In this document: positions 13,101-20,100 of the stretch, piece after piece
Layout: every line of letters begins with the position of its first letter
How positions within the stretch are numbered: the stretch's first letter is position 1
IMG/VR virus record: IMGVR_UViG_3300029319_000118
Location: 1 to 42,856 of that record
DNA: 42,856 nucleotides
Source: a virus
Strand: one strand, 5' to 3'
Position numbers and translations under genes: made by a program
Notes under the pieces: generated by a model
Databases searched by the model: none
What the model was told of the DNA's origin: nothing
The model's input: only the letters and a program-made list of their open reading frames with translations

Positions 13101-15880
13101 GTAATAATTTTATTTTAAAGAAATTAAGAACAAATAACAAAAAGCATGTTGCTAAGTCATACAATGCAAATACTAAGCAATATGAAATATTTGTATATAA
13201 CCCACAAATACAAAGATATGAATACAAGGGAGAAACCAAGTTTAGCCCCGTAGATGCTGTTAATCATGATAAAGCTAATAAAGTAGTTGATTATAAAAAA
13301 AGAGCTTTTATGAGCTTAGAAGAAGCTAAAGCAGCTGCAGCAAGCTTAAGAAACAACAGTAGATTAAATAAGGCAAAAGTAAAATATGTAGGTGATGTTA
13401 AGGTGGGCCGTATAGAAAACCCAGCACAATTTACCGACAGCCCTTTAAATCAAGATCAATATTTCAAAATGAAAGGCATTACTCCTTACATGAGAATGGG
13501 AAGACAGAATAGTAATGATGTTGCTGTTTTTTATAATAATCAATATAATAGATATGTTCAAGATCACGAATCAGCATTAGCCTATTATAAAGAATTTATA
13601 GAAAATGATGAATATAAAAACTTTAGTGATGCAAGACTAACTGAAGACGCTCTTATATTTTCTAGAATGGACAAAGTAGTTCATGATAATATTATGGAGT
13701 TTATTGGAATAGAATTGGCAGAAAGAATTGAAAATAAACAAATTGCCACTATTGCCCAAATTGCAAAAGAAAATAATATATCATTGATTAACAATGACTT
13801 AGGTTCTTGGGAGTCTTGGTTAATATCTAATAATTTACACCAAACAAATGCTGACGTGCAGGGTATTGTAAATAAATTAGAAAGAGACTACCAACAATTT
13901 GCAAGAGAATGGAGAAGACAGGCAAAAGACATTAAAATGTTTGCTGATGAAATTATAAAAGAAAAAACAAAAGGATTAAGTGCTTTTCATATTATGAAAC
14001 GCAAACTACAAGGTAAATATGATATAATGGTTTGGGGCGGTCTTGTTAAAAAAGATACAACTAAAGACGGTAGAACCTATGTAAGGTTAAAAACTGAAGA
14101 TGAATTAGGAAGAATATCTGATGCTGAAAAAGTTTTTTATGATGGATTTAAATCAATAATCAAAAAGTATTATCCTGAAGCATCTGAAACAATGGTTCCG
14201 CACAAATCTATCGGAGGGTTTAGTGCTTTAATGAGACATGGATTGTTTGGATTATATAGATCTGGCATTAATTCTACAGCAGATATTAATCACATTATTG
14301 TAAAAGGCGAAAGGCCTGACGGTGTTACAGATTTTATGAAGTATAAAGAATGGGAAGCTATTTATAGTCAAGGATCTAATAATATTGAAAAAGCTAAAAA
14401 TATTACTAAGCTTAATGCTTTAAGAAAAAAAGCAATAGAGGCTGGTAAGCGTGGTGTAAATGACGATGGATCTCCAATAGTTAGTGGTGTATTTGAGAGA
14501 AAAGCATTCCAAGAGTCTGATGTATTTTTTAACTTTATAGATAGCAAAAAAGTGTCTGAATCAGATTTAGGAACAATGGATTTGCAGGAAATATTATTAG
14601 GAACTTTACATTCTAATATGTATAAATATGGCCTGAGAAATAATATGGATCAATATCTTGATGAGATTAAATTAAATGATAAAGGATATAGAGATATAGA
14701 TTACAATCAATGGGCTATTTCTAAAGGTTCTAAAGAGTTTTTAGGAATGCAAGCTAATTTACCATTAATTGATGGCGCTATACACTTAAACAAAATTAGA
14801 GGAAATAAGGAAATGGTTAAATACCTTAACGAAGTATGGAGAGATAATATACTTGGAGGTAAAAAACAAAAGTCTTTTGGTGGAGAATGGGATTGGGCAA
14901 TTAATAAAGTTGTTGACTTAACTACTATTGCGTTTTTAGGATTTAAACCAGCCATTGCGGTTGGTAATGTAATTATGGGTAAATATCAACAATTACGCAG
15001 TAGAGGTGGTAAAGAATTTATATTAGGAGAAAAAAGATTTTGGCAAGGATTTATGGGTGGAGAAAGCTTATTTAAAAGAGCTGGAGAGGCTTTAGATGAA
15101 AAAAGTTTATCTAAAACATTAGGAAGAAATAAAACTGCAGCAATTCTTAATGAGTTAATGAAGTTTGAGTTTTATCAATATGAAAATGTATCAAGCGTAT
15201 CCAAAAGTAATCCTTTATTTAGAGTTGCATTATTTCCTTTAGATCAATCTGAAAAATGGATACAAGGCGCAATGTTCTTGGGTATGATGACAGAAAAACA
15301 ATGGAATTCATATGATGTAAATGAAGATGGTGATCTAATTATAGTAGATAAAAAGAACGCATTAACTTCAGCGCAAATTAGAAAAATGAGTTACGAAGTT
15401 AAAAAACAACAAGGGTTTGGATACTCTCCAATGGATCAAAGAAGATTAAGCCTTTATAGTTGGGGAAGGGCAATGGGTCAGTTTAAAAGATATTTCTTTA
15501 CTCTTGGTAGAGAGCGTTTTGGTAAAGAAACAATAGACATGTATGGAAATCCAGACATAGGTTCTTATAGAGCTTCATTTGAGTTTGTTAAAGATATGTA
15601 TCAAGGAAAGAAATCTATGAAAGATTTTGACAAATTACCAGAGCACAGAAGAAAAGCTATTGAAAGATATTTAACTGGAGTAGCTTATGCTATAGGTGCT
15701 ATGATGATTGTTGGATTAACAGGAGACGATGAAGGAGACGATAATTATGTTCAATCAAGAATTCATTCACGATCTAAGAAATTTTTAGGAGATCAGAATG
15801 TATTTTTTAATCCACAAAAACTTATGTTTATGTCTAAGCCACCTGCAGTAGGATTTGTGCAAGACAGATTAGGATATTAA
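4169..15880 (+). CDS. Giant virion protein with crAss/YonO-type two-barrel RNA polymerase core and HEXXGH peptidase-like motif, 3903 aa
   Basis: A single uninterrupted frame covers 27% of the window. Seen in sequence, in order: glycine/alanine-rich hydrophobic segments (about 180-450); a Lys/Glu-rich coiled-coil linker (about 550-890); HELTGH at 943-948, the HEXXGH zinc motif of M49-type gluzincins, with EEAWA at 1098-1102 as a possible third-ligand helix; then a polymerase core. Core signatures are DGQGYM at 1979, conserved-type lysines K2012, K2041 and K2091 (SAVKAF), RIPSHGKAS from 2325, GSDLDGD with D2364/D2366/D2368, GGMIGIAA at 2459, and a helix starting NIILDN at 2514. The order and spacing match the large RNA polymerases of crAss-like phages and the YonO family, where DxDxD binds catalytic magnesium. 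The C-terminal third is unrecognised and has hydrophobic helices near 3583-3604 and 3831-3852. By analogy with phi14:2 gp66 and N4 it should be packaged and injected. The polymerase call is strong, the peptidase call tentative. Confidence 0.85.
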   Translation: MAINLNEFFNQAAQQSADPGVEQALTQYDAPQIGAFSNESINSFNMLQQAQAQQQDAAALNALTQQDNSFFTSLVESPQPTMGQDPQAYYTDPEDVTMDEGTRATNSLVAGFGQLSTQVGDMFTFIQSITPGSKYWLPYTDPIGNFFRSPGEDLTNKFQNTYVPKELEELTFSDLGNPIFWTGDVAQQIPNLMAMMSAGVGGARLMSSWMTRHAAKQVAKGAGKSYGVAVQGAKGLETLNKGKGVFGLPSMFTKVGKKADDIILSDALGKGVASTVGGGLGSTVIDGAMVAGQEYRHALDMGLDPEQAGTAAAGVFVDNAKWLGVNMLSWGITFGRLPGRLGLNVLNKQGLTGAAEFGRRAAKLTVNVAPRVAFESLEEMYQESYQDWIQKKNLAHVQGKRFTGKNGEDYEGLDGYLNYFNSKENQRTKYVSFATGLLGGGFGGIVNSMANRQSELDKQEARLRDGQEGDLDAQIESIIIAAVEDDVAPMLIDYLNEINTEGKFADGQLEAMLGAIEYVQEKYDNIPDFMDKVTGAGKNRILGAKIKIDKANNSVKTEEESLNKYKEDHKGQEETQEYKDNVASMEQALEKSKEVRDQVVSSLEKEILQIEKEALEEIEAFEKLRPEVDPKEVGELTQEQKELYITKDAEAKAEKEAKEETKEEEPGVIESIGKKVKEVFTGKEKTKEETKEETKPSIREQAIERIKKQKGENAVISEEEIENEIKEINKEDKVADLITGADKAKESIEEVDKKSDSVQKVNEALNKKSAKEVKKEMPEDVDAAIDVVAKKYQEGKNLSKSDNNIFDNYQDEVVERADKIEEESKKKVETEVTPEVTEEGEVEVKEDDSKIEPKTQKKKADPKKAKTKPETKEEKEQVEQIQELADKYKIQSLFGFYRLQEKLGVPIGLLDPQTSPYGASMAMEVAGSIWVTPNSLYQEQIVHELTGHIYFRINYDKPLIQEFIKKFIKTNEYALLKAQYPELLMYEWFGNEMTLHEVVGDIISRSTDARSRFRNLELINENRKAQGKRPIKKGPASEINELILQKATEYYENWNNGVYNTIPGQSQLIQDTQVLSDLFTRAKIGKVLPDSKQKGLQEEAWATYISDPGSGNIDNRARDIFANLFSDPKQNKERERTAKRFWNIVGKQGEQIKDEAKSILEMGNEELSGLSLKEMKDKLREVSLTITPEQLRSRRVTQSRIQMAKRDVSFTKAQSYMNAISKETGDYVLSEYNKKGSDIRKALDAGTFTKDMLKPKIIEISNKYGKNNPFFTYSGIDKYDQIIDGVIKNVIARVEFLRPGTKIHQIVQKETIKALKEAGNALIKDLGIDNEDTIEEMVNAGISISTDLTAQIWGIDNMDMQDMQDHANSLRAESELGASSDNTLGMYSKERDELITTLSAMMLDFERSFLSTQEGQETRANRKRTPFMKERSAGVLSTLLITAQTSPTADAFIKSIRSSKNPGVKGFVKYLEGKFGNKPMLVMSKNLQEDMRRRGSTDIYTDYFLSNVWVNMKSKTHENLFSTVVKDKEGRENNTLELFNEADVAFEEKQLINAVIDRSFNWYYSTAKDNPVSKRSNTEAIRRSLIAEAKRIKSNIDNNIDKDVTKDIINLLSDMFDVYAVGYFKWDTLYKSGVTFKGKNYNLVDWFSNEGIKYFRENTNRVSVKSFKDLLNQVAVNSRAFHYFTMLHNAENNPTNTMNTRSFILDQNERINNMFALQPGESLVDYDQRIKREGKAFDFISSNKQNEYAHNHFMPFEIKNGMFVPKKVNLFFRGGLITELRNRGLNYTRMTPQELMVSDMSDFFNSLKRGKDYNQGVSVFAEKTRMYYVQSPIFNNKEIKERLAWLEQYDNQTYLDGQKVLPLVSGGKFDVAAINKEVELIKKHMLNQKHLYINNTAFNGFFDKKGNFTKQADKRIALYVKNYMINSFSAQRQFIGDHSQFKSENDYTVRAAGAIARKTTSDNNITLDVTILKEDDQEDGQGYMLYEDLAEESAAFGLNLMRNETDTAKHLKYVYYGQDLRAYEDRLNNDVFGPNSSVYLKGNVIAITPEMARKSLHLRKIKVHLEQRKADLAKSGKGKIRVVAYNASAVKAFPMNIEEFSIDVNSTRQERMSVLNKMYIDNNGQYKGLDGNNFGVQLPLDKEKYTAVMASQSYAQHLTNITSENEEMSRLLNIAHRGFARSMQLQLSETGVRRFYDIEEYNDKQQVKLNQGLLNSIHESWAGTPVANMSSYVSPFFPKVNMVRNAILNKMLIETGTKIQAPGTVAFQMTDKGFGLNAHQRLGDLDYASKLDVREFGEDLIVSEVIVPASMKKNYNVGDVILASRIPSHGKASQPVLIIKDFFDNQAGSLISIPYAISKVMGSDLDGDALFVNGRHTGRKLKKSQEAYNRGWNSVVKVLGNSQFLENETNKAIDPDVDAQIALQEVEDLYGKRKGWDTESSIMLPMGRLSAFNENVPAGGMIGIAAVMQRDLNYLSHYEAELDFAIKIGDKQALSKFTDVNNQLGYYKTAQVLNIILDNPKYQTARKLGFTYQTIKPAMLMLRMGYTLGEVAAILNSKAAMKYSKYASERTVIYSDDKSYYTPGQKAVMEYLSDLESGSFAGTNIDNSIDFINEKSRLIPFSQQSYIKEVNEVLKINKNDVISIDVRALAADNINSNIEVIRLLDALNKVGTEVFNAGRVIGAYGLKIQNGFEIDKLLNDYNKVGTKDSLFKEGSLENYRRDPLVKQNISVLNQIKNLDRITNLQYSSESVAVQKAMNDYVMPDMENIFEKSPVNVRNYQLFRMRNELSVLEGMQSKDLLYAQIKSLVEQNANKPADEQNLFLTSIRLYDDTKSVNLNTRLFDAFISPEDITRIQQHFNELDNPNSIYKGTQLIEQPDGTSLEILANNGNNRKLFIQMDFLQNGWIGSNSTSVAWSPNVFGSEFNINEELSNMLADNDRNVSKDEAENKAVSFLEQYPYSAPKGKMIRDGEVYFVDNSNNFILKKLRTNNKKHVAKSYNANTKQYEIFVYNPQIQRYEYKGETKFSPVDAVNHDKANKVVDYKKRAFMSLEEAKAAAASLRNNSRLNKAKVKYVGDVKVGRIENPAQFTDSPLNQDQYFKMKGITPYMRMGRQNSNDVAVFYNNQYNRYVQDHESALAYYKEFIENDEYKNFSDARLTEDALIFSRMDKVVHDNIMEFIGIELAERIENKQIATIAQIAKENNISLINNDLGSWESWLISNNLHQTNADVQGIVNKLERDYQQFAREWRRQAKDIKMFADEIIKEKTKGLSAFHIMKRKLQGKYDIMVWGGLVKKDTTKDGRTYVRLKTEDELGRISDAEKVFYDGFKSIIKKYYPEASETMVPHKSIGGFSALMRHGLFGLYRSGINSTADINHIIVKGERPDGVTDFMKYKEWEAIYSQGSNNIEKAKNITKLNALRKKAIEAGKRGVNDDGSPIVSGVFERKAFQESDVFFNFIDSKKVSESDLGTMDLQEILLGTLHSNMYKYGLRNNMDQYLDEIKLNDKGYRDIDYNQWAISKGSKEFLGMQANLPLIDGAIHLNKIRGNKEMVKYLNEVWRDNILGGKKQKSFGGEWDWAINKVVDLTTIAFLGFKPAIAVGNVIMGKYQQLRSRGGKEFILGEKRFWQGFMGGESLFKRAGEALDEKSLSKTLGRNKTAAILNELMKFEFYQYENVSSVSKSNPLFRVALFPLDQSEKWIQGAMFLGMMTEKQWNSYDVNEDGDLIIVDKKNALTSAQIRKMSYEVKKQQGFGYSPMDQRRLSLYSWGRAMGQFKRYFFTLGRERFGKETIDMYGNPDIGSYRASFEFVKDMYQGKKSMKDFDKLPEHRRKAIERYLTGVAYAIGAMMIVGLTGDDEGDDNYVQSRIHSRSKKFLGDQNVFFNPQKLMFMSKPPAVGFVQDRLGY

Positions 15881-15884
15881 TTAG

Positions 15885-15892
15885 TATATTTG
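15885..15892 (+). promoter_or_regulatory. Bacteroidetes-type -7 box TATATTTG
   Basis: TATATTTG followed by TAAAAAATAATAAA lies just after the giant gene's stop, with the -7 box ending 14 bases before the next ATG. It matches the Bacteroidetes consensus TAnnTTTG. I find no TTG at the usual 19-21 base distance upstream; the nearest is 27 bases away. The motif continues as TTTGTAAAAA, exactly as at the box upstream of 26317, so it may be a phage late promoter. Confidence 0.5.
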
Positions 15893-15906
15893 TAAAAAAT
15901 AATAAA

Positions 15907-16263
15907 ATGGCAAACATAGATACTTTATACAAAAACCAATTTGGTCAAATGGGATCTGTATTCACATCTGTAGATGGGGCTATAACACCTCCTACAAATA
16001 GAGTTTTTGTAGCTATAACATTCTTAGCCAACACTACTTTTGATAGTTCTGGTGGATTGGTTTCAGATACAAGTAATGACAATATAGAATTTCCAAGCAC
16101 ACAAGCTTCTGCTCATGACGCTGGAGCTGCAACTGCAATTTCTGGTACAGGTGGAGATCAAATAGATGTTAATGATTCTTTCCCTGCTGGTGTAACTATT
16201 TTTGGTAGATGGACATCTATTAATCTTGGTGCTGGAATGATAATAGCTTATATAGGGACTTAA
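15907..16263 (+). CDS. Small structural protein, GVTIxGRW family, 118 aa
   Basis: A beta-rich, Gly/Ser/Thr/Ala-rich protein with no signal peptide. Its C-terminal block FPAGVTIFGRW, then LGAGMIIAYIG, recurs in the next gene (FPTGVTIYGRW, then LNTGKCIAYM), so the two are diverged tandem paralogues. Short proteins with this ending are common in marine phages as virion components; I infer a decoration or small head/tail protein. It follows a -7-like box and may open a transcription unit that runs through the small virion genes. Confidence 0.6.
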   Translation: MANIDTLYKNQFGQMGSVFTSVDGAITPPTNRVFVAITFLANTTFDSSGGLVSDTSNDNIEFPSTQASAHDAGAATAISGTGGDQIDVNDSFPAGVTIFGRWTSINLGAGMIIAYIGT

Positions 16264-16273
16264 TAATAAAATT

Positions 16274-16654
16274 ATGGCAAACACAAACGATTTATTTTCA
16301 ATAGCAACAGGTTATTTTGGTAGTGCTTATTTAGACGCAACATCAAGTGATGAATCTGTTCAAAATTTATCAGCTTCTGGCGAGATGGCTCATCACGTTG
16401 TGGCGATAACAATGCTTCAAGAATGTACTTTTACTACATTAACAGCGTATCAAGAAGGCACTAAACATTCTGCATATATAGAAACAGGCGCAAACACTGC
16501 GTTTGGTAAAGCTATAGCAACAAGTGACACTTTTCCTACAGGGGTTACTATTTATGGAAGATGGTCTGCTGTAACGCTTAATACTGGAAAATGTATAGCA
16601 TATATGGCTCCAGCTTCAGGAGCTCACCCAGGACTTAACTCACAAGCTTCGTAA
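16274..16654 (+). CDS. Small structural protein, GVTIxGRW family paralogue, 126 aa
   Basis: It begins MANTNDLF, parallel to the MANIDTLY start of the preceding gene, and shares the FPxGVTIxGRW block and IAYM ending. Overall identity outside these blocks is low. Beta-strand-rich with no catalytic motif visible. The leader is AATAAAATT with no Shine-Dalgarno run. It is probably a virion protein of the same class, possibly used at a different position or copy number. The exact role is unknown. Confidence 0.6.
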   Translation: MANTNDLFSIATGYFGSAYLDATSSDESVQNLSASGEMAHHVVAITMLQECTFTTLTAYQEGTKHSAYIETGANTAFGKAIATSDTFPTGVTIYGRWSAVTLNTGKCIAYMAPASGAHPGLNSQAS

Positions 16655-16658
16655 TATT

Positions 16659-17897
16659 ATGCATATGGGACTACACATGGGGGTAGAAAATCCCTCGCAT
16701 CGCAAGTCCTTTGATCCTTTACATGATATAGGGGATTGTATTATGCATTTTGATTTTACAAAACACGCAACGTCTTATCAATTTACTAAAGCTACTGGAG
16801 TAAGTAGAATAAGTGGAGGTATAGCCTCTTCTGGAGCTTTAACAAATAATCAAATAAGATTAGCTTCTGGTTATTATTTTTCTATAGATACATGTCCAGA
16901 TGCAGGTGTTGTTAAAATAGACAGTGAATATTTTTCCTATTCAGGATATGATAATTCAGGAAACGATGTAACGTATTTGAATAATGTAACCAGGGCTATT
17001 AATCTTTCTTCTGAAGCATCTCACTCAGATGGAAGTACAATATTTCTAGTAGCTGGAGCATATCAAACGGCTCATCAGCACGGAGGAGGAGGAACGCCTG
17101 GCACAGGAACAGGTCTTAGAGATTTTTCTGATTGGACTACCACAGAATTAAGAATTCCAAATGAAGGTACTGCAGGAGGCTATATAACAGCACCTGAAGA
17201 CTCGGCTCTTAGACCAGCAGGCCATGTAACATCAGGTTTGGGGGCCGATCATAGACAGTTATTAGCATTTGACGGAACAAATGATAGACTGCCTCTTAAT
17301 GAACCAATAACAACAACAACTGGTGATTTTACCGTTGTTATGGTATTTAGAATGAATGGCGGCCCAAGCTCTGACTGTATTGTTGCGGGATCAAGTGGCG
17401 GTATAAATCAAATTAAAATTAATGCAAATACACTTTTATTTAGATGTAACAGTTCTGGAAGTTCAAATTCTTTTAATCAAATTAGAGCAAATAATACTAC
17501 TGCATACTCTGTAGGCAGCAGAGGGACACCTGTTGACAAAGGAGGTACTAGTAATTCTTTTTTAGATAATCAAAACGAATGTCTTATTTTAGTAAAAGAA
17601 AAAGATTCTACAGATAATAAAGAAAAAGTTTATTTGTATGATGTTAAAGATTTAATAGGTGAGGATTTATTAAATAGCTCAGGTACAAGCGGCCAAGCTG
17701 GTTATCCAGATAGCTCAGAAAACCCAAGCAACACAGGGCTTCAAATACAGCACATAGGGGCTTTTGCTAATAATAACTCTGATTACAGTGGAGAGGTGGC
17801 TGTAATATCACTTTACGACAAAGCTTTGACCGCTGACGAAATTGCTTTATTACAAGAGTATTACGATAACACATATCCAGATTTACATCATGAATAA
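16659..17897 (+). CDS. LamG/concanavalin-like adhesin, probable receptor-binding or fibre protein, 412 aa
   Basis: The C-terminal half (about 200-405) has the features of a LamG/ConA-like lectin sandwich: FDGTNDRLPL at its start, a GDFTVVMVFRM strand, and the closing ISLYDKALTADEIALLQEYY helix typical of Laminin_G_3 domains. The N-terminal half is Gly/Ser-rich and may anchor the protein to the virion. There is no signal peptide, which argues for a virion adhesin rather than a secreted protein. Several in-frame ATGs lie close together at the start (16659, 16665, 16677), and I cannot decide between them. A second, shorter LamG protein is at 20094. Probable role: binding host surface glycans. 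Confidence 0.7.
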   Translation: MHMGLHMGVENPSHRKSFDPLHDIGDCIMHFDFTKHATSYQFTKATGVSRISGGIASSGALTNNQIRLASGYYFSIDTCPDAGVVKIDSEYFSYSGYDNSGNDVTYLNNVTRAINLSSEASHSDGSTIFLVAGAYQTAHQHGGGGTPGTGTGLRDFSDWTTTELRIPNEGTAGGYITAPEDSALRPAGHVTSGLGADHRQLLAFDGTNDRLPLNEPITTTTGDFTVVMVFRMNGGPSSDCIVAGSSGGINQIKINANTLLFRCNSSGSSNSFNQIRANNTTAYSVGSRGTPVDKGGTSNSFLDNQNECLILVKEKDSTDNKEKVYLYDVKDLIGEDLLNSSGTSGQAGYPDSSENPSNTGLQIQHIGAFANNNSDYSGEVAVISLYDKALTADEIALLQEYYDNTYPDLHHE

Positions 17898-18918
17898 ATT
17901 AATTATTATAATATTTATGTTGTTTTGCGTTAATACACAAGCGCAAATTAAAAATTTATTTAAATTTTCTACTTTTTATATAGCAGCTAATGGAGGAACA
18001 TCTTTGTCTGATAAGGATGTTTTTTCTGTATCAGGACAATTGTCTAAAGATATTGTAGAAACTCCTTACGATTATAGTTTTATTGCTGGGGTTAGAAAAA
18101 TACAACGTTTTCAATACGAAGGAAACAAGCCATTTAAAGATGGAACAGAAACTTCTTATGGTGATGGAGCAACAGTTGGTAGAAATCCTTTTGAATATTT
18201 ATTTGAAATTGATTACAAAAGGCAAGAGGGTAATGAGTATATAGATCAAAATCATTTTTTAAGATACATAAAACCAAAATGGTTAGCTAAAGTAGAGTAT
18301 CTTAAAGATGGATTTGCTGATGTAGAATATTATCAAGCTTCACAAAGATTAAGGTTTAGAGGAAATAAAAAACTTTCTTTTAACATAGGTGCGTTACAAA
18401 GAATATCAGAGCCTTATGGGTACGATCCTTTAAATGAATGGTTATTATCTAACGGAAACCTTCATTATACTTATTTAGCATTAGAAGAAGGATATACTGT
18501 AGATGTGTTTAATTCTGAATATAAAGATCCTAATGGAAATATAGTTGCAACAAGTGCTGACGTTTGGAGTGAGGTTATTATACCTGAAGTATTATCTAAT
18601 TATGTTGAAAGAAAAAGAAATGAACTTCCCAATCAATGGGTATACTCTTTAGTTGCAGGGTTTGATTATTATACCTACAAGAAAAACTTTTGGCTACATT
18701 CATGGGGTAACTTTATGCCTTACCACTATAATGATGGTGGTCAATATTCGTATCATAATTTTAATAATGGAGAGCAATGGTATGATTATTCAGGGGGTAT
18801 AATATTTGGTTTGAAAATAAATAAACATTTAGGTACCTTTGTAGAAGGTAGATACAATAAATATTGGAATAGAGAATGGTACGATTTTAAATTTGGAATA
18901 AATTATATAATATTTTAG
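17890..18918 (+). CDS. Signal-peptide protein, possible outer-membrane beta-barrel, 342 aa
   Basis: The ATG at 17890 is preferred over an upstream in-frame start because it gives a clean signal peptide: Lys near the N-terminus, a run of Ile/Phe/Leu, then cleavage after NTQAQ. The mature protein alternates aromatic and polar residues throughout (many Tyr, Trp, Asn) and ends in FKFGINYIIF, a terminal aromatic residue as expected for a BAM-inserted outer-membrane strand. It overlaps the preceding adhesin gene by 8 bases. I infer insertion in the host outer membrane after infection, perhaps to block superinfection or alter permeability. No specific family was recognised. Confidence 0.55.
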   Translation: MNKLIIIIFMLFCVNTQAQIKNLFKFSTFYIAANGGTSLSDKDVFSVSGQLSKDIVETPYDYSFIAGVRKIQRFQYEGNKPFKDGTETSYGDGATVGRNPFEYLFEIDYKRQEGNEYIDQNHFLRYIKPKWLAKVEYLKDGFADVEYYQASQRLRFRGNKKLSFNIGALQRISEPYGYDPLNEWLLSNGNLHYTYLALEEGYTVDVFNSEYKDPNGNIVATSADVWSEVIIPEVLSNYVERKRNELPNQWVYSLVAGFDYYTYKKNFWLHSWGNFMPYHYNDGGQYSYHNFNNGEQWYDYSGGIIFGLKINKHLGTFVEGRYNKYWNREWYDFKFGINYIIF

Positions 18919-18920
18919 AA

Positions 18921-19196
18921 ATGGCAAAAGAACTAAACGAGGACACTGGTTTTAATATTAGTATAAAAACACTAATAGGAATAGGCTTTGCAATGGCAAC
19001 CTTAATAGGCATGTGGTTTACATTACAGTCTGATATTGCAGAAGCTAAAGAATTACCAAAACCAGATATAACTCGCATGGAGTTTGATATGAAAGATCAA
19101 AATATACGCCAATCTATTTTAAATACAGAAAAAAATGTAGAAAAATTAGAAGAGCGTATGATTAGAATGGAAGATAAAATTGACGCTTTAAGATAA
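18921..19196 (+). CDS. Small membrane protein with N-terminal TM and C-terminal coiled coil, 91 aa
   Basis: Residues 14-36 form one hydrophobic segment. The rest is charged, with heptad-like spacing from about 55 to 91, giving a membrane anchor plus coiled coil. That is the architecture of inner-membrane spanin subunits and of some holin accessory proteins. It is coupled by TAATG to the next gene, whose product carries an export signal, so a spanin-like pair is conceivable. No sequence family was recognised and the role is inference. Confidence 0.5.
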   Translation: MAKELNEDTGFNISIKTLIGIGFAMATLIGMWFTLQSDIAEAKELPKPDITRMEFDMKDQNIRQSILNTEKNVEKLEERMIRMEDKIDALR

Positions 19197-19552
19197 TGAT
19201 AAAATCAAATTCAACATGGAAAATATTTACGACATACTTATTAGTATTGCTATTATTGCTGGTTTGTGCTACGTGCTCAGCTCAGGTGACCGCGATGCAG
19301 TTTAATGCTAGCTGGAACGAACAGAATGGTGTAGAATGGTTTGAAGAGTTAGGAGATTGTGATAAAAAATCACACATGATAGATGGAAACGACATGCAAA
19401 AAAAATATAAAATAGCAGTTGTGCCAACAATAATAATATTTGACGAAGGGGAGGAGGTAAAGAGATTTCAAGCAGACCTTAGCTTTAAAATGCAGGCGAC
19501 AAGAAAAGAGATACAAGACTACATTGATGAGCTAATAATTAGTAAATTTTAA
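19196..19552 (+). CDS. Exported thioredoxin-fold-like protein lacking CXXC, 118 aa
   Basis: An N-terminal export signal (basic start, then TYLLVLLLLLVCATCSAQ) suggests periplasmic or lipid-anchored location; the cysteines before SAQ do not form a canonical lipobox. The mature part reads like thioredoxin: a MQFNASWNE strand/loop, then VVPTIIIFDEGEEV with the cis-proline strand. The redox CXXC is replaced by polar residues (NEQN), so disulfide chemistry is unlikely. It overlaps the upstream coiled-coil membrane gene by one base. It may be a binding or scaffolding fold in the periplasm. The fold call is moderate and the function unknown. Confidence 0.55.
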   Translation: MIKSNSTWKIFTTYLLVLLLLLVCATCSAQVTAMQFNASWNEQNGVEWFEELGDCDKKSHMIDGNDMQKKYKIAVVPTIIIFDEGEEVKRFQADLSFKMQATRKEIQDYIDELIISKF

Positions 19553-19553
19553 A

Positions 19554-19922
19554 ATGTACACTTATAAAGCAACCTTAGACAGAGTAATAGACGGAGACAC
19601 TATTGATGTTAATATAGATTTAGGGTTTGATATAAGTGTAAAAAAAAGAGTTAGGTTTTTAGGGATCAATACTCCTGAAAGCAGAACAAGAGATTTAGAA
19701 GAAAAGAAAAGAGGCTTAGCTGCAAAAGATAGAGTTAAATCTATACTAAATGAAAACAGCTCTTTTATAATTGAATCTAAAGAGGTTGGTAAATTTGGAA
19801 GAGTTCTTGGTGAAGTGTTTATAAATACTGTAGACACTATTGAATCTGAAGAAAATATTTCTTTAAATGAATTATTAAAAAATGAAGGCCATGCTGTAGA
19901 ATATCATGGCGGTAAAAGATAA
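19554..19922 (+). CDS. Thermonuclease (staphylococcal nuclease-like), 122 aa
   Basis: This is an SNase-fold nuclease, normally a calcium-dependent phosphodiesterase acting on DNA and RNA. Visible motifs are VIDGDTIDV (D13, D15), VRFLGINTPES (R34, T40, E42) and KFGRVLGEVF (R83), covering the calcium-binding Asp and the catalytic Arg/Glu/Arg set. Residue 39 is Asn where the Staphylococcus enzyme has Asp40, a substitution worth noting. There is no signal peptide, unlike most bacterial homologues, so it should act in the host cytoplasm or be packaged. Possible roles are host nucleic-acid degradation or entry. It is coupled to the exported protein upstream. Confidence 0.85.
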   Translation: MYTYKATLDRVIDGDTIDVNIDLGFDISVKKRVRFLGINTPESRTRDLEEKKRGLAAKDRVKSILNENSSFIIESKEVGKFGRVLGEVFINTVDTIESEENISLNELLKNEGHAVEYHGGKR

Positions 19923-19926
19923 AATT

Positions 19927-20100
19927 ATGATAAATTGGATTAACGGTTTTAAGGCTGGAAATAAAAAAGAAAAATATCAATTAGAATTTAGATTGGGAAC
20001 ATTTACTGTTTTTGAGCTTAAAATGTGTTTGTTTTGTGAGGAAGGATGCACAGCTAAAAGATTTAGATTTATGATTTTAAATATGGGATTTGAATGCTAG
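19927..20100 (+). CDS. Small hypothetical protein, 57 aa
   Basis: The start at 19927 is chosen because it follows the nuclease stop by 4 bases with an A-rich leader; a longer in-frame start overlaps the nuclease. The product has basic and hydrophobic patches with three cysteines (LFCEEGC and the terminal FEC). No family was recognised. Its stop overlaps the next gene by 7 bases, supporting translation. Confidence 0.45.
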   Translation: MINWINGFKAGNKKEKYQLEFRLGTFTVFELKMCLFCEEGCTAKRFRFMILNMGFEC

